From Gilliamella sp. Lep-s35 (lineage in GTDB: Bacteria > Pseudomonadota > Gammaproteobacteria > Enterobacterales > Orbaceae): 58,978 nucleotides of DNA. Where the stretch lies: contig NZ_WTEX01000015.1 in assembly GCF_009795845.1 (NCBI RefSeq), positions 1 to 58,978 on the forward strand, given 5' to 3'. The notes below the pieces were generated by a model. The model made no database searches and was not told the origin of the DNA. It saw only the letters and a list, made by a program, of their open reading frames with translations. Every line of letters starts with the position of its first letter. Positions within the stretch are counted from its first letter, which is position 1. The translations under genes were made by a program, and so were the position numbers. This document shows, in pieces, positions 47,625 to 58,843 of this stretch.

Positions 47625-47858
47625 ATGAGCACTATTGAAGAGCGAGTTAAGAAAATTATTGTTGAGCGACTTGGCGTAAAAGAAGAAGAAGTTAAAAATG
47701 AATCTTCTTTCATTGAAGATCTTGGCGCTGACTCTCTTGATACAGTTGAATTAGTTATGGCTTTAGAAGAAGAATTTGATACTGAAATTCCTGATGAAGA
47801 AGCTGAAAAAATTACAACTGTTCAATCAGCAATAGATTATGTTACTGCAAATCAATAA
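47625..47858 (+). CDS. acpP: Acyl carrier protein
   Basis: The 77-residue acidic four-helix protein carries the phosphopantetheine arm on Ser37 ([12 protein letters not shown]). The ATG at 47625 gives the standard start [17 protein letters not shown]; an in-frame start at 47550 would add 25 residues with no family support. A 150-base gap with a possible weak hairpin separates it from fabG, allowing its own higher expression. Confidence 0.97.
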   Translation: MSTIEERVKKIIVERLGVKEEEVKNESSFIEDLGADSLDTVELVMALEEEFDTEIPDEEAEKITTVQSAIDYVTANQ

Positions 47859-47880
47859 GGTTAGCAGGGTTTTTTTATGA

Positions 47881-47902
47881 TAGGCGGTCAGATGATCGCC
47901 TA
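47881..47902 (+). terminator. Hairpin between acpP and fabF
   Basis: TAGGCGGTC (47881-47889) pairs with GATCGCCTA (47894-47902) around AGAT, followed by a loosely T-rich tract. It is likely a partial terminator that keeps acpP mRNA more abundant than fabF. Confidence 0.6.
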
Positions 47903-48021
47903 GTTTATATTTGTGTTTTTAGTTTTTAAATAAAAATTAGTTTAAGCACGAATTATGATAAAACTCGAAATTAGCATTTCATTGATTCAAATTTCATTCC
48001 AATCCTTTCCTGGAGGACAAT

Positions 48022-49266
48022 GTGTCTAAACGCAGAGTTGTTGTTACTGGAATGGGCATGATATCTCCTGTAGGTAATACAGTTGAATCCACTTGGCAGG
48101 CTTTACTTGCTGGGCAAAGTGGTGTTGAACTCATAGAACACTTTGATACAGCCCCTTTCGCAACGCGCTTCGCAGCAATGGTTAAAAACTTTAATAGCGA
48201 AGATTATAATATTTCACGCAAAGATGCGCGGAAAATGGATTACTTTATCCAATATGGTATTGCTGCGGGTATGCAAGCAATGCAAGATGCTGGTATTGAG
48301 ATTACCGAAGAAAATGCAGAACGAATTGGTTGTGCTATAGGTTCTGGTATCGGTGGACTTGGGTTAATAGAAGAAAACCATAGTGCATTAGTTAATGGTG
48401 GACCGCGTAAAATTAGTCCGTTTTTTGTGCCATCAACTATTGTTAATATGATTGCTGGTCACTTATCTATTATTTATGGATTAAAAGGACCAAGTATTAC
48501 TATTGCAACAGCATGTTCTTCTGGTGTGCATAATATTGGTCACGCAGCACGTATGATTGCTTATGGTGATGCCGATGCAATGCTAGCCGGTGGTGGTGAA
48601 AAAGCAAGTACTCCACTAGGTATTGGCGGTTTTGGTGCAGCGCGTGCTTTATCTACTAACAATGATAATCCTAAAGCAGCAAGTCGACCATGGGATAAAG
48701 ATCGTGATGGTTTTGTTCTTGGTGATGGTGCAGGAATCATGTTTTTAGAAGAGTATGAGCATGCCAAAAAACGTGGTGCAAAAATTTATGCTGAAATTGT
48801 CGGTTTTGGTATGAGTGGTGATGCTTATCATATGACTTCTCCACCTGAAAATGGTAGTGGTGCTGCATTAGCGATGAAATGTGCAATTCGTGATGCAGGA
48901 ATTACGCCTGAACAAGTAGGTTATATTAATGCTCATGGCACATCAACACCGGCTGGTGATAAAGCTGAAACTCAAGCTGTGAAGAGTATTTTCAAAGAAA
49001 ATGCTAATAAAGTAATGGTGAGTTCAACTAAATCTATGATTGGTCACTTACTTGGGGCTGCTGGTGCAGTTGAGTCAATATTCACTGTTCTTGCATTACG
49101 TGATCAAGCTGTTCCGCCGACAATTAATCTTGATAATCCTGATGAGGGCTGTGATCTTGATTATGTACCGCATACTGCCCGCCAAGTTAAGGGTTTAGAA
49201 TATGCACTGTGTAACTCATTTGGTTTCGGTGGAACTAATGGTTCGGTGTTATTTAAGAAAATCTAA
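48022..49266 (+). CDS. fabF: Beta-ketoacyl-ACP synthase II
   Basis: The 414-residue elongating synthase starts at GTG ([20 protein letters not shown]) after TGGAGGA. An ATG two bases upstream is out of frame. The active Cys ([12 protein letters not shown], about residue 165) and the two His ([14 protein letters not shown] and [11 protein letters not shown]) are present. It ends the fab cluster, with a strong hairpin after it. Confidence 0.96.
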   Translation: MSKRRVVVTGMGMISPVGNTVESTWQALLAGQSGVELIEHFDTAPFATRFAAMVKNFNSEDYNISRKDARKMDYFIQYGIAAGMQAMQDAGIEITEENAERIGCAIGSGIGGLGLIEENHSALVNGGPRKISPFFVPSTIVNMIAGHLSIIYGLKGPSITIATACSSGVHNIGHAARMIAYGDADAMLAGGGEKASTPLGIGGFGAARALSTNNDNPKAASRPWDKDRDGFVLGDGAGIMFLEEYEHAKKRGAKIYAEIVGFGMSGDAYHMTSPPENGSGAALAMKCAIRDAGITPEQVGYINAHGTSTPAGDKAETQAVKSIFKENANKVMVSSTKSMIGHLLGAAGAVESIFTVLALRDQAVPPTINLDNPDEGCDLDYVPHTARQVKGLEYALCNSFGFGGTNGSVLFKKI

Positions 49267-49276
49267 TTTTTCGTTA

Positions 49277-49302
49277 TCCGTCGATAATATCTTATCGGCG
49301 GA
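49277..49302 (+). terminator. Hairpin after fabF
   Basis: An 11-pair stem TCCGTCGATAA/TTATCGGCGGA (one G-T pair) with a TATC loop lies just after fabF. The downstream T tract is weak, so it may be Rho-assisted or a stability element. Confidence 0.55.
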
Positions 49303-49462
49303 ATATCTTTGATATAGGCATGTTCATTTATCAAAATAGCAATAGATCCTACCTTTTGTTTTTTTTATTCAATTAAATTTTACCATTAAAGAGATAAAGA
49401 TATTTCTACTGTCTATGTTATAATCCCGTATAAATTTTTAAGCATAATCATTTCTGGTAATT

Positions 49463-52400
49463 ATGGCGGAACCTAAATTTATTCATCTTCATTTGCATAG
49501 TGATTTCTCAATGGTTGATGGAATTGCTAAAGTTGGCACATTAGTAAATGAAGTGAGCAAGTTACAGATGCCAGCTTTTGCAATCACCGATTTTACTAAT
49601 CTTTGTGGGCTAGTTAAGTTTTACAGTTCAGCAATGTCAAAAGGTATCAAGCCTATCATTGGAGCCGATCTCGCTATTAGAAGTTCTCAATTGCCTGATG
49701 ATATTTATCGTCTAACTCTGTTAGCTGCTAATAATCAGGGATATCAAAATCTTACTTTATTGATTTCGAAAGCCTATCAGCGAGGATACATTGGAGATTT
49801 GCCTATAGTTGATAATGAGTGGTTAATTGAGCATCAAGAAGGATTAATTGTATTAGCTGGGCGAGAAAGCGATATTGGTATAGGTATTGTTCGCAATAAC
49901 CAAACTATTATTGATCATGCTATTAATTTTTACCTTGAAAATTTTAATGGGCATTTTTATTTTGAATTAGTACGCACTAAACGTGCTAATGAAGAGTTGT
50001 TCATTCATGGTGCTATAAAGCTTGCTGAACAATATTTATTACCTGTTGTTGCAACTAATGACGTTCGGTTTTTAAAGTCTTCTGATTTTGAAGCTCACGA
50101 GATTCGAGTTGCGATTCATGATGGGAATACTCTTGATGACCCTTCACGACCCAAAAATTACTCGGCAGATCAATATTTACGTTCTGAACAGGAAATGTGT
50201 GAGCTATTTTCTGATATTCCTGAGGCGCTTGAAAATAGTGTTGAAATAGCAAAACGATGTAATGTGTCTATTCGGCTAGGTGAATATTTTTTACCTAAAT
50301 TTCCGACAGGCGATATGACTACTGAAGACTTTTTAGTTTATAAGTCGCGTCAAGGGTTAGAAGAAAGGTTAGAGTTTTTATTTCCAGATCCTGAAATTAG
50401 AAAACGAAAAAGGCCAGAATATGATGAGCGTTTAGAAACGGAATTAACTGTTATTAATCAAATGGGCTTTCCAGGTTACTTTCTAATTGTAATGGAGTTT
50501 ATTCAATGGTCAAAAGATAATGATATTCCTGTCGGACCAGGGCGTGGTTCAGGGGCTGGTTCTCTCGTTGCATATGCATTAAAAATTACCGATTTAGATC
50601 CATTAGCATTTGATCTACTTTTTGAACGTTTTTTAAATCCTGAACGTGTTTCAATGCCCGATTTTGACGTCGATTTTTGTATGGAGAAACGCGATCTGGT
50701 TATCGAACATGTTGCCGATATGTATGGAAGAGATGCTGTATCTCAAATTATTACTTTCGGAACTATGGCTGCCAAAGCGGTAATTCGCGATGTTGGTAGA
50801 GTCCTTGGGCATCCTTATGGGTTTGTTGATCGTATTGCGAAATTAATACCATTAGATCCTGGAATGACTTTAGCTAAAGCTTTTGAAGTTGAACCTCAAC
50901 TTCAAAATTTATATGATAATAATGAAGAAGTTAAATCATTAATTGATATTGCTCGGCAATTAGAAGGCGTAACTCGAAATGCTGGTAAGCATGCTGGAGG
51001 GGTTGTAATTTCTCCAACTAAGATTACAGACTTTTCGCCAATTTATTGTGATCCAGAAGGTCATCATCCTGTTACTCAATTTGATAAAAATGATGTTGAA
51101 TATGCAGGACTTGTGAAGTTTGACTTTTTAGGGTTAAGAACATTAACCATTATTGATTGGGCAATCAAAATGATTAATGAACGCCGACTACAAGAAGGTA
51201 AGGAAAAAGTTGATATAACTCGAATCCCCTTAGATGATGAAAGCTCCTTCGAATTATTATTAAAAGCTGAAACTACAGCAGTATTCCAACTTGAATCTCG
51301 GGGGATGAAAGATTTAATAAGGCGTTTAAAACCTGACTGTTTTGAGGATATGATTGCTTTAGTGGCGTTATTTCGCCCAGGACCGTTACAATCAGGTATG
51401 GTTGATAACTTTATTGACAGAAAACATGGCCGCGAAGAAGTTTCTTACCCTGATATTAAATATCAGCATGAATCATTAAAACCTATTTTAGAACCCACTT
51501 ACGGTATTATTTTATACCAAGAACAGGTTATGCAAATTGCACAAACCCTATCGGGTTATACACTAGGCGGAGCTGATTTATTACGTCGAGCTATGGGAAA
51601 GAAAAAACCCGAAGAGATGGCAAAACAGCGTTCTGTTTTTAAAGAGGGGGCAGAAAAGCAGGGCATTGATGGCGAGCTTTCAATGCGAATATTTGATTTA
51701 GTTGAAAAATTTGCCGGTTATGGTTTTAATAAATCCCATTCAGCAGCTTATGCGCTTGTTTCCTATCAAACGTTATGGTTAAAGACTCACTTTCCAGCTG
51801 AATTTATGGCAGCTGTTATGACCGCCGATATGGATAATACTGATAAAATTGTTGGTTTAGTTGATGAATGTTTAAGGATGGGGTTAAAAGTTAATCCTCC
51901 TGATATTAATAGTGGCCTTTATCACTTTCATGTAAATGATAAAGGTGAAATTGTTTACGGCATTGGTGCTATAAAAGGTGTCGGAGAAGGGCCTATTGAG
52001 GCGATTGTCGAAGCTCGTAATAGTGGTGGTTATTTTAAGAATATTTTCGAACTTTGTGCTCGAACAGATATGAAAAAGATCAACCGCCGTGTACTTGAAA
52101 AACTTACTATGGCAGGGGCATTTGATAAATTAGGTCCTCATAGAGCAGCTATTTTACATAGCATTAATGATGCCATGCAAGCTGCTGATCAATATGCTAG
52201 AGCACAAAATATTGGTCAAGAAGATATGTTTGGTGTCTTGGCTGAAGAGCCCGAACAAGTTGAACACGCTTATGCCGCGGTTCCTGAGTTACCTGAGCAG
52301 GTTTTACTTGATGGTGAACGTGAAGCTTTAGGGCTTTATTTGACAGGGCATCCTGTAACCCAATATTTAAAAGAATTAAATCGTTATACAGGTGGGCTAC

Positions 52401-52942
52401 GAATAAGTGAAGCATCTCCTACCGGGTGGGGTAAATTAGCAACCTTTGCAGGTATTGTTGTCGATGCAAGAATAAGAGTTACTAAAAAAGGTAATAAAAT
52501 TGGTTTATTTACTTTAGATGATCGCTCTGGTCGTATTGATGGCATGTTGTTTTCCGATTCCTTAGATAAATTTGGGCATTTATTAGTAAAAGATAGAATC
52601 CTTATTGCTTCAGGTCAAGTTAGCAATGATGATTTTAATGGCGGATTTAAAATGTCTGTGCGAGATCTTGTTGATTTGAAAGATGCTCGTGCTAAATATG
52701 TAAAAGGATTATCCATTACTTTAACTGAGAATGAAACAAATCAAACAATATTACAGCGATTACAACAGTTATTTGAACCTTACATGAATGGAAGTGTGTC
52801 AGTTAATTTATATTATCACCGGGATGATTCGGTTGTTAGAATACAATTTGGCACAAGGTGGCGAGTTATCCCAGAAGATTCTTTGATTGTTGAATTAAAA
52901 ACTCTACTTGGTATTGACCGCGTCGAATTTGAGTTTGAATAA
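49463..52942 (+). CDS. dnaE: DNA polymerase III alpha subunit
   Basis: The 1159-residue replicative polymerase (E. coli 1160) has an N-terminal PHP domain ([13 protein letters not shown]), the palm with catalytic [11 protein letters not shown] (about residue 400), [32 protein letters not shown] in the fingers, and C-terminal helix-hairpin-helix and OB regions. Several PHP metal positions are changed as in E. coli (TDFTN, NDVRF), so proofreading should rely on DnaQ, although the first HxH is intact. A TATAAT sits 39 bases before the ATG. It precedes accA as in E. coli. Confidence 0.97.
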   Translation: MAEPKFIHLHLHSDFSMVDGIAKVGTLVNEVSKLQMPAFAITDFTNLCGLVKFYSSAMSKGIKPIIGADLAIRSSQLPDDIYRLTLLAANNQGYQNLTLLISKAYQRGYIGDLPIVDNEWLIEHQEGLIVLAGRESDIGIGIVRNNQTIIDHAINFYLENFNGHFYFELVRTKRANEELFIHGAIKLAEQYLLPVVATNDVRFLKSSDFEAHEIRVAIHDGNTLDDPSRPKNYSADQYLRSEQEMCELFSDIPEALENSVEIAKRCNVSIRLGEYFLPKFPTGDMTTEDFLVYKSRQGLEERLEFLFPDPEIRKRKRPEYDERLETELTVINQMGFPGYFLIVMEFIQWSKDNDIPVGPGRGSGAGSLVAYALKITDLDPLAFDLLFERFLNPERVSMPDFDVDFCMEKRDLVIEHVADMYGRDAVSQIITFGTMAAKAVIRDVGRVLGHPYGFVDRIAKLIPLDPGMTLAKAFEVEPQLQNLYDNNEEVKSLIDIARQLEGVTRNAGKHAGGVVISPTKITDFSPIYCDPEGHHPVTQFDKNDVEYAGLVKFDFLGLRTLTIIDWAIKMINERRLQEGKEKVDITRIPLDDESSFELLLKAETTAVFQLESRGMKDLIRRLKPDCFEDMIALVALFRPGPLQSGMVDNFIDRKHGREEVSYPDIKYQHESLKPILEPTYGIILYQEQVMQIAQTLSGYTLGGADLLRRAMGKKKPEEMAKQRSVFKEGAEKQGIDGELSMRIFDLVEKFAGYGFNKSHSAAYALVSYQTLWLKTHFPAEFMAAVMTADMDNTDKIVGLVDECLRMGLKVNPPDINSGLYHFHVNDKGEIVYGIGAIKGVGEGPIEAIVEARNSGGYFKNIFELCARTDMKKINRRVLEKLTMAGAFDKLGPHRAAILHSINDAMQAADQYARAQNIGQEDMFGVLAEEPEQVEHAYAAVPELPEQVLLDGEREALGLYLTGHPVTQYLKELNRYTGGLRISEASPTGWGKLATFAGIVVDARIRVTKKGNKIGLFTLDDRSGRIDGMLFSDSLDKFGHLLVKDRILIASGQVSNDDFNGGFKMSVRDLVDLKDARAKYVKGLSITLTENETNQTILQRLQQLFEPYMNGSVSVNLYYHRDDSVVRIQFGTRWRVIPEDSLIVELKTLLGIDRVEFEFE

Positions 52943-53135
52943 ATAAAGCTTCATTTTAGTAATGTAGATGACTAGATTTTGGAAAAGTGCAGTCTATTGA
53001 TATAAATATAGGTGACTTTAATGAGTATTACATAGTAGAATTGGCTTAATTTTATCTTAAGAATTAATCCGTATACTATGTTAGATAGTGTATTTTTAAA
53101 AATACCGAATAAATTAAGAGGCAATTACAAGCGTT

Positions 53136-54095
53136 ATGAACAATTTTTTGGAATTTGAAAAGCCGATAGCGGAATTAGAAGCAAAAATTAATTCCTTAAA
53201 GAATATTGATTCGCAACAAGTTGAATTAGATATTAATTTAGATAAAGAGATCAAGCAATTACATAAAAAAAGCCGTGAATTAACAAAAAAAATATTTGCC
53301 AATTTAACGCCTTGGGAAATTGCACAACTAGCTAGACATCCAAATCGACCTTATACATTGGATTATATAAAGGAAATTTTTACTGATTTTGATGAATTAG
53401 CCGGTGATAGAGCTTATGCTGATGATAAAGCAATTGTTGGTGGGATAGCGCGGATTGATGGACGGACTGTGGTGGTTATTGGTCATCAAAAAGGTCGAGA
53501 AACAAAACAGAAAATTTATCGTAATTTTGGTATGCCTGCTCCAGAAGGGTATCGTAAAGCTTTACGACTAATGCAATTAGCGGAGCGTTTTAAATTACCA
53601 ATTATTACTTTTATTGATACTCCAGGCGCTTATCCTGGTATTGGTGCGGAAGAGCGAGGTCAAGCAGAAGCGATTGCCCGTAATTTAAGAGAGATGTCAC
53701 GCCTTAATGTACCAACTATTTGCACAGTAATTGGTGAAGGTGGATCTGGGGGAGCACTAGCTATTGGTGTCGCAGATAAAGTTAATATGCTTCAATATAG
53801 TACTTATTCTGTCATTTCGCCTGAAGGTTGTGCTTCAATTTTATGGAAAAGTGCGGATAAAGCATCAGTTGCAGCCGAAGCAATGAATATGACTGCAGAT
53901 AAATTATTAAAACTAAATCTTATTGATTCAATCGTGCCTGAGCCACTTGGTGGAGCCCACCGTGATTATGCAACCGTATCAACTTCACTCAAAACGCAAC
54001 TACTTAGTGATCTTGATGAACTTGAAAGTATGGATTTATCTGTACTACTAGAAAGAAGATTTCAACGTTTGATGAACTATGGTTACGTAAGGTAA
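53136..54095 (+). CDS. accA: Acetyl-CoA carboxylase carboxyltransferase subunit alpha
   Basis: The 319-residue alpha subunit (E. coli 319) transfers carboxyl from biotin to acetyl-CoA with AccD. It starts [18 protein letters not shown] and shows [32 protein letters not shown] and the Gly-Gly oxyanion region. It supplies malonyl-CoA for the fab genes upstream. A 193-base gap separates it from dnaE. Confidence 0.96.
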   Translation: MNNFLEFEKPIAELEAKINSLKNIDSQQVELDINLDKEIKQLHKKSRELTKKIFANLTPWEIAQLARHPNRPYTLDYIKEIFTDFDELAGDRAYADDKAIVGGIARIDGRTVVVIGHQKGRETKQKIYRNFGMPAPEGYRKALRLMQLAERFKLPIITFIDTPGAYPGIGAEERGQAEAIARNLREMSRLNVPTICTVIGEGGSGGALAIGVADKVNMLQYSTYSVISPEGCASILWKSADKASVAAEAMNMTADKLLKLNLIDSIVPEPLGGAHRDYATVSTSLKTQLLSDLDELESMDLSVLLERRFQRLMNYGYVR

Positions 54096-54116
54096 TTTTA
54101 AATTTGGAATATTATA

Positions 54117-54485
54117 ATGAAAAAATCGACAGGCTTACTACGTATCCTTAAAGCAGCAAAATATTCTTTAAAAGGTTTAAAATCAGCGATAAAATATGAA
54201 ACTGCATTTCGCCAAGAGTTAATTCTATTAGTTGTGGCTTATGTTATTGTAATGCTAGTCGATTTTTCTATTTATGAACGTATTTTATTACTTGGTTCAA
54301 TTGGAGTTGTGATGATTACTGAGCTAATAAATAGTGCAATTGAGTGTGTAGTTGATCGCATTGGTTCTGAAAGACACGATTTATCAGGCCGAGCAAAGGA
54401 TTATGGCTCGGCTGCTGTATTTTTGTCGTTATTATTAACTGTTATCTTGTGGATTTATCTATTTTCTTGTCACTTTTCATCATAA
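54117..54485 (+). CDS. dgkA: Diacylglycerol kinase
   Basis: The 122-residue three-span inner-membrane enzyme phosphorylates diacylglycerol to phosphatidic acid, recycling lipid left from membrane-derived glucan synthesis. It has the amphipathic start RILKAAKYSLKGLKSAIKYE, the catalytic ELINSAIECVVDRIG and RAKDYGSAAVF. It starts 22 bases after accA, probably as one transcript. Confidence 0.94.
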   Translation: MKKSTGLLRILKAAKYSLKGLKSAIKYETAFRQELILLVVAYVIVMLVDFSIYERILLLGSIGVVMITELINSAIECVVDRIGSERHDLSGRAKDYGSAAVFLSLLLTVILWIYLFSCHFSS

Positions 54486-54545
54486 TTTTATATTTAAACG
54501 TAGCTTTTTCTGAAAGTTTTTGACAATAGTTTAATGACCTAAAAA

Positions 54546-55388
54546 CTATTCAGGAACTAACTCTCTAATGATGAAATTTCCTGTTTTTTCAACGTTTAAT
54601 GTTTTTTTTAGCCATGGCAAGATTGTACGCATTTGTTCGTGTAATTTCCATGGTGAGTTAATTACTATCATGCCTGAAGCTGTCATGCCTTTTTGATTAT
54701 TATCAGGTTTTATTGCTAGCTCAAATTGTGAAATTCGCTTTATGCCTAAGTTAACAATATTATCAATCATTTTTTGAGTTTGTGTACGAGATACCACAGG
54801 ATACCAAATTAAGTAAACACCTGTTGCAAAACGTTTATATGCTTCCAATAATGCTATAGGGATTTTTTGATAATCGTCTTTAATTTCATAAGAAGGATCA
54901 ATCAATACTATTCCCCGACGAGATTGCGGAGGTAGCTTTGATTTTAATTGAGCAAAACCATCTTCACGTAAAACTTTAGTCCGTTTATCTTTACTAAATT
55001 CTTGTTTTAATAAAGGGTAATCTGTTGGGTGTAACTCGGTAAGGTTGAGCTTGTCTTGTTCACGTAATAATTGCTTGGCAATTAATGGTGAACCAGGATA
55101 ATATTTTATTTCCTCAAAAGGATTATAACGTTTAAGTACCGAAATATAAGTATTGATTAATTCTGGAACATTAGATTGTTGCCATAACAAATTAATTCCA
55201 GATAGATATTCGCCTGTTTTTTCAGAATGTTCACTTTTCAATAAATATCGCCCTGCGCCTGAGTGTGTATCTAAATATAAAAAAGGCTTTTCCTTTTCTT
55301 TTAATGATTCAATGCATAGTGTTAATACTATATGTTTTAAGACATCTGCATGATTACCTGCATGGTAACTATGGCGGTAGCTTAACAT
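54546..55388 (-). CDS. rlmJ: 23S rRNA (adenine2030-N6)-methyltransferase
   Basis: The 280-residue Rossmann methyltransferase starts MLSYRHSYHAGNHADVLKH, which matches RlmJ. It has the AdoMet site YLDTHSGAGRY and the catalytic N6-methylase motif DPSYE (VLIDPSYEIKDDY). It methylates A2030 of 23S rRNA. It is the last gene of the metK-led run, and its start overlaps the end of the membrane-protein gene by seven bases. Confidence 0.94.
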   Translation of the reverse strand: MLSYRHSYHAGNHADVLKHIVLTLCIESLKEKEKPFLYLDTHSGAGRYLLKSEHSEKTGEYLSGINLLWQQSNVPELINTYISVLKRYNPFEEIKYYPGSPLIAKQLLREQDKLNLTELHPTDYPLLKQEFSKDKRTKVLREDGFAQLKSKLPPQSRRGIVLIDPSYEIKDDYQKIPIALLEAYKRFATGVYLIWYPVVSRTQTQKMIDNIVNLGIKRISQFELAIKPDNNQKGMTASGMIVINSPWKLHEQMRTILPWLKKTLNVEKTGNFIIRELVPE

Positions 55389-55999
55389 TGGGAATTTACT
55401 CTCTTTTGTTCATTTTTTTGCATATAAAAGGTTATTAAGGCTAAGCAAAGAAGACAAGGGATTTCCATTAATTCTTCAATGAGATCTTTTCGCTCTTTTG
55501 TCATAACTAAAAATTCATGCCCAATACGGCGGTGTTCTGCAATATCAGCTATACCTAAGAATAGAAAAGCAAAGAATATATGCCAAAATGGTATTTTTTC
55601 GAATTTGTAGCGGCGAGCAATTTCTCGGCGAATTGTGGGTAAAAATATAGTTAGTATTGGGATCGCTATTAATATACTAGCAATGATTTTATAATAGAAA
55701 CGAGGTACCTCAGGGAAAAAGTCTCGTCCCCAACTAATTCCTCGACCAAAAAGCATAAACCACCAGAAAATTGTCCAAATCCAAAACCTATAAAGTTCAG
55801 AATGTTCAGATACTTGTTTTGCATAATAATAGGTATAACAACACATAAATAATAAAAACAGTGATTGAATATGTTCGATAATGGTAACCGTTAGCCCATT
55901 ATACAAAGGTATAAACCAATTTCCCGTAATATAAAAGATAATGCCAAGAGCAGTAATTAATAACGAACTTTTGTAAAAATGAAAATCTAACTTACACAT
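55382..55999 (-). CDS. Uncharacterised multi-span membrane protein
   Basis: The 205-residue protein has about five or six hydrophobic spans (for example SSLLITALGIIFYITGNWFI, IIEHIQSLFLLFMCCYTYYY, IPFWHIFFAFLFLGIADIA). Conserved-looking polar patches are RGISWGRDFF and ELMEIPCLLCLAL. I do not recognise a named family. It lies between sprT (14 bases) and rlmJ (seven-base overlap), so it is translated with them. Nothing else in the sequence indicates its job. Confidence 0.7.
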   Translation of the reverse strand: MCKLDFHFYKSSLLITALGIIFYITGNWFIPLYNGLTVTIIEHIQSLFLLFMCCYTYYYAKQVSEHSELYRFWIWTIFWWFMLFGRGISWGRDFFPEVPRFYYKIIASILIAIPILTIFLPTIRREIARRYKFEKIPFWHIFFAFLFLGIADIAEHRRIGHEFLVMTKERKDLIEELMEIPCLLCLALITFYMQKNEQKRVNSQC

Positions 56000-56013
56000 A
56001 TAATATCTCAGTA

Positions 56014-56517
56014 TTAAATAGCACTTTTAAGTTTGAGTATAGTACCGCATTTACGACATAAATAACTAGTTTTATTATTTTGAATTTTGTTGTGTCTTAT
56101 CGAAGTTAAGTGATGTTGTTGACAACTGCAGTAGTATAAATAAGTATTGCGTTGAACGGTAAAATGGTGAGTTGTTGCAGGGATTTTTCCTAATATTTCT
56201 GACATAATATATTGCCATTCTTTACCATGTGGTTTTACTTTGCCAAACTTTTTAAACACAATAAGATGAGCTAATTCGTGAGGCACCACTTCCTCAATAA
56301 ATTGAGTACCATTATCTAGCAACATAATCGAATTAAGTTGAATTTCCCAACGTGTTAAAAAGGCACTACCAGCAATACTGCCTTTGGGTTTATAAATGAT
56401 CTTAGGTTCTTTATATTGGGAATGTAGACGTTGATTGGCTTGCATTAAGTGAGTTCTTAGACAAGCCATAGTTTGATTATGTAAATAAATTGGTATGCGT
56501 TTATAATCCTGCTGCAT
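56014..56517 (-). CDS. sprT: SprT-family zinc metalloprotease-like protein
   Basis: The 167-residue protein has the HELAH zinc motif in [28 protein letters not shown] and a C-terminal zinc ribbon (YYCSCQ then YLCRKCG), all matching E. coli SprT (165 residues). The ATG at 56517 ([17 protein letters not shown]) aligns with SprT and overlaps the metK end by 17 bases. An ORF opening at 56571 lies further inside metK. Bacterial SprT function is not well defined; the eukaryotic SPRTN relative degrades DNA-protein crosslinks. Confidence 0.88.
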   Translation of the reverse strand: MQQDYKRIPIYLHNQTMACLRTHLMQANQRLHSQYKEPKIIYKPKGSIAGSAFLTRWEIQLNSIMLLDNGTQFIEEVVPHELAHLIVFKKFGKVKPHGKEWQYIMSEILGKIPATTHHFTVQRNTYLYYCSCQQHHLTSIRHNKIQNNKTSYLCRKCGTILKLKSAI

Positions 56518-57652
56518 CACGTAGTAGTGCCGCTTTATCAGTTTTTTCCCAAGGGAATATATCTCGACCAAAATGACCGTAACTTGCAGTTTGTTGATAG
56601 ATCGGTTGAATTAGATCAAGCATTTGGATCAATCCATAAGGTCTTAAATCAAAGAATTCTTTAATAAGCGATACAATTTTATTGTGATGGATTTTTTCTG
56701 TGCCGAAAGTATTGACATAGATTGATGTAGGATTGGCAATACCAATTGCATAAGATATTTGTAATTCACATCTGTCAGCAAGTCCTGCAGCAACAATATT
56801 CTTTGCAACATAGCGTGCTGCATAAGCTGCTGAGCGGTCAACTTTTGAAGGATCTTTTCCAGAAAAGGCCCCACCACCATGATGAGCTGCTCCACCGTAC
56901 GTATCGACAATGATTTTTCGTCCAGTTAGTCCACAGTCACCCATTGGCCCACCAATAACAAATCGCCCAGTTGGATTAATAAAGTATTTTGTTCTAGGTG
57001 TTAACCATTCGGCTGGCAATGTTGGCTTAATGATTTCTTCCATGACAGCTTCATGTAATATTTTTTGTTCAATACATTCTGAATGCTGAGTAGATAAAAC
57101 GATTGTATCAACACCTTTTATCTGACCGTCTTGGTAAATTAACGTGACTTGGCTTTTTGCATCAGGTCTTAACCAAGGCAGTGTACCATTTTTTCTAACT
57201 TCTGCTTGGCGGCGCATTAAGTCATGAGCATAGCTTATAGCAGCTGGCATCAAATTGGGCATTTCATTTGTAGCATAACCAAACATAATACCTTGGTCAC
57301 CAGCGCCTTGCTCTAGGGGATCATTTCGATCAACTCCTTGATTGATATCTGGAGATTGTTTGCCGATAGCATTAAGCACCGCACATGAATTTGCATCAAA
57401 TCCCATTTCCGAACTGGTATAACCAATATCATTAATGGTTTTTCGAGTTAATTCTTCGATGTCTACCCAAGCTGAAGTAGTGATTTCACCGCCAACTAAG
57501 GCCATACCTGTTTTTACATATGTTTCGCAAGCAACACGCGCTTTGGGATCTTGTTTTAAAATTGCATCAAGCACGGCATCTGATATTTGATCGGCAATTT
57601 TATCTGGATGACCTTCTGAAACAGATTCAGAAGTAAATAGAAACTCTGACAT
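56501..57652 (-). CDS. metK: S-adenosylmethionine synthase
   Basis: The 383-residue enzyme (E. coli 384) makes S-adenosylmethionine from methionine and ATP. It has [20 protein letters not shown], the hexapeptide GAGDQG, and the P-loop-like [20 protein letters not shown]. It is first in a minus-strand run metK-sprT-membrane protein-rlmJ; its product serves RlmJ among many methylases. MetJ boxes lie about 60 bases upstream, so expression should fall when AdoMet is plentiful. Confidence 0.97.
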   Translation of the reverse strand: MSEFLFTSESVSEGHPDKIADQISDAVLDAILKQDPKARVACETYVKTGMALVGGEITTSAWVDIEELTRKTINDIGYTSSEMGFDANSCAVLNAIGKQSPDINQGVDRNDPLEQGAGDQGIMFGYATNEMPNLMPAAISYAHDLMRRQAEVRKNGTLPWLRPDAKSQVTLIYQDGQIKGVDTIVLSTQHSECIEQKILHEAVMEEIIKPTLPAEWLTPRTKYFINPTGRFVIGGPMGDCGLTGRKIIVDTYGGAAHHGGGAFSGKDPSKVDRSAAYAARYVAKNIVAAGLADRCELQISYAIGIANPTSIYVNTFGTEKIHHNKIVSLIKEFFDLRPYGLIQMLDLIQPIYQQTASYGHFGRDIFPWEKTDKAALLRDAAGL

Positions 57653-57708
57653 AGAATACCTTCTTAACTTAATTCTTGCATAAGTATATTTATTTATTTT
57701 AGCAGTTT

Positions 57709-57724
57709 TACCGTCTAGACGTCT
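57709..57724 (-). promoter_or_regulatory. MetJ operator (MET boxes) before metK
   Basis: On the minus strand a perfect AGACGTCT (57724 to 57717) is followed at once by AGACGGTA (57716 to 57709), which matches the MET box at five of eight positions. Two tandem 8-mers are the minimum MetJ target. The site lies in the metK-murI divergent interval and could also touch the murI promoter. Confidence 0.8.
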
Positions 57725-57842
57725 AGCCCATAATTTATAGAACTAAATACAACATTAGGTTGGGTAAAATACTTGCATTAATTTTTAATCAATTTACGAT
57801 ATGACGCGTTTATAATTTATTAATTAATGTTCTATAGCTAAA

Positions 57843-58658
57843 ATGAATATCGTAAAACAACCGCCTTCAGTGTTAGTGTTTGATTCAGGTATTGGTGGTT
57901 TATCTGTTTATAATGAAATTTACAATAAAATACCTAATGCACACTATATCTATGTATTTGATAATGAAATGTTTCCTTATGGAGATAAATCCTCCGAGTT
58001 TTTAATTAATAGAGTTAATTCTGTCATTGAAGCAGTTACTAAATTTTATACAATTGATTTAGCAGTTATTGCTTGTAATACAGCTAGCACTATCTGTTTA
58101 CCTAGTTTGCGCGCTAAATTTTCTTTTCCAATTATTGGCGTTGTACCAGCAATTAAACCAGCTAGCTTACTTACTAAAAATAAATGTATAGGATTATTAG
58201 CAACAAAAGCAACTGTTGAAAGAACTTATATAACCGATTTAATACAGCAGTTTGCCGCACACTGTACTGTTAAATTGTTAGGCTTATCAGAATTAGCACT
58301 CATAGCTGAAAATAAGTTACAAGGCATTACTGTAGATATGAAACAGTTAAAAGACTTAATGCAACCTTGGCTTGGGTTACAAACAATTCCTGATACAATA
58401 GTATTAGGTTGTACGCATTACCCTTTTATTAAAACAGAATTACAGATGCTTTTTCCTCAAGCGAGCTTAATCGATTCGGGTTATGCGATCGCAACAAGGG
58501 TCTATAATTTGCTAAATGATAAATATAAACTAAACAATATAATTCTTTCTACATCTGAAAATATTGTATTAAGCACAGTTTATACTCAGTCTGTAGAAAA
58601 GTTGGTTAAAAAATTATCTGATTATAATCTTAATAAATATCATACTATTAAAGTTTAG
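57843..58658 (+). CDS. murI: Glutamate racemase
   Basis: The 271-residue racemase makes D-glutamate for peptidoglycan. Motifs are VFDSGIGGLS, the first catalytic Cys78 in ACNTAST and the second, Cys190, in GCTHYPF. The ribosome binding site is weak. It lies directly upstream of an rRNA operon, the same murI-rrn neighbourhood as rrnB of E. coli. Confidence 0.95.
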   Translation: MNIVKQPPSVLVFDSGIGGLSVYNEIYNKIPNAHYIYVFDNEMFPYGDKSSEFLINRVNSVIEAVTKFYTIDLAVIACNTASTICLPSLRAKFSFPIIGVVPAIKPASLLTKNKCIGLLATKATVERTYITDLIQQFAAHCTVKLLGLSELALIAENKLQGITVDMKQLKDLMQPWLGLQTIPDTIVLGCTHYPFIKTELQMLFPQASLIDSGYAIATRVYNLLNDKYKLNNIILSTSENIVLSTVYTQSVEKLVKKLSDYNLNKYHTIKV

Positions 58659-58704
58659 CGCGCTTAAAACTTATGCGACTGATTAAGTATCTGGACTTTT
58701 TTAC

Positions 58705-58732
58705 TTGCCAAAAAAAAAGAAGGCCCTATAAT
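58705..58732 (+). promoter_or_regulatory. rrn P1 promoter
   Basis: TTGCCA (58705-58710) and TATAAT (58727-58732) are separated by 16 bases, as in E. coli rrn P1. An A-rich spacer and a GC-rich discriminator (GCGCACCC) follow the rRNA pattern that responds to ppGpp and initiating NTP. Upstream T/A tracts could serve as an UP element. Confidence 0.8.
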
Positions 58733-58814
58733 GCGCACCCACTGACACGCAGTCAGCATAAAGCAGGCGGTGAATAAGGTCGGTAGGCAAGGTCAAAAAT
58801 TTTCAAAAAAGATC

Positions 58815-58843
58815 TTGACGAATAAAAAAGGTTAGCGTAGTAT
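58815..58843 (+). promoter_or_regulatory. rrn P2 promoter
   Basis: TTGACG (58815-58820) and TAGTAT (58838-58843) are 17 bases apart, 110 bases downstream of P1, matching the tandem promoter layout of rRNA operons. Confidence 0.75.
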
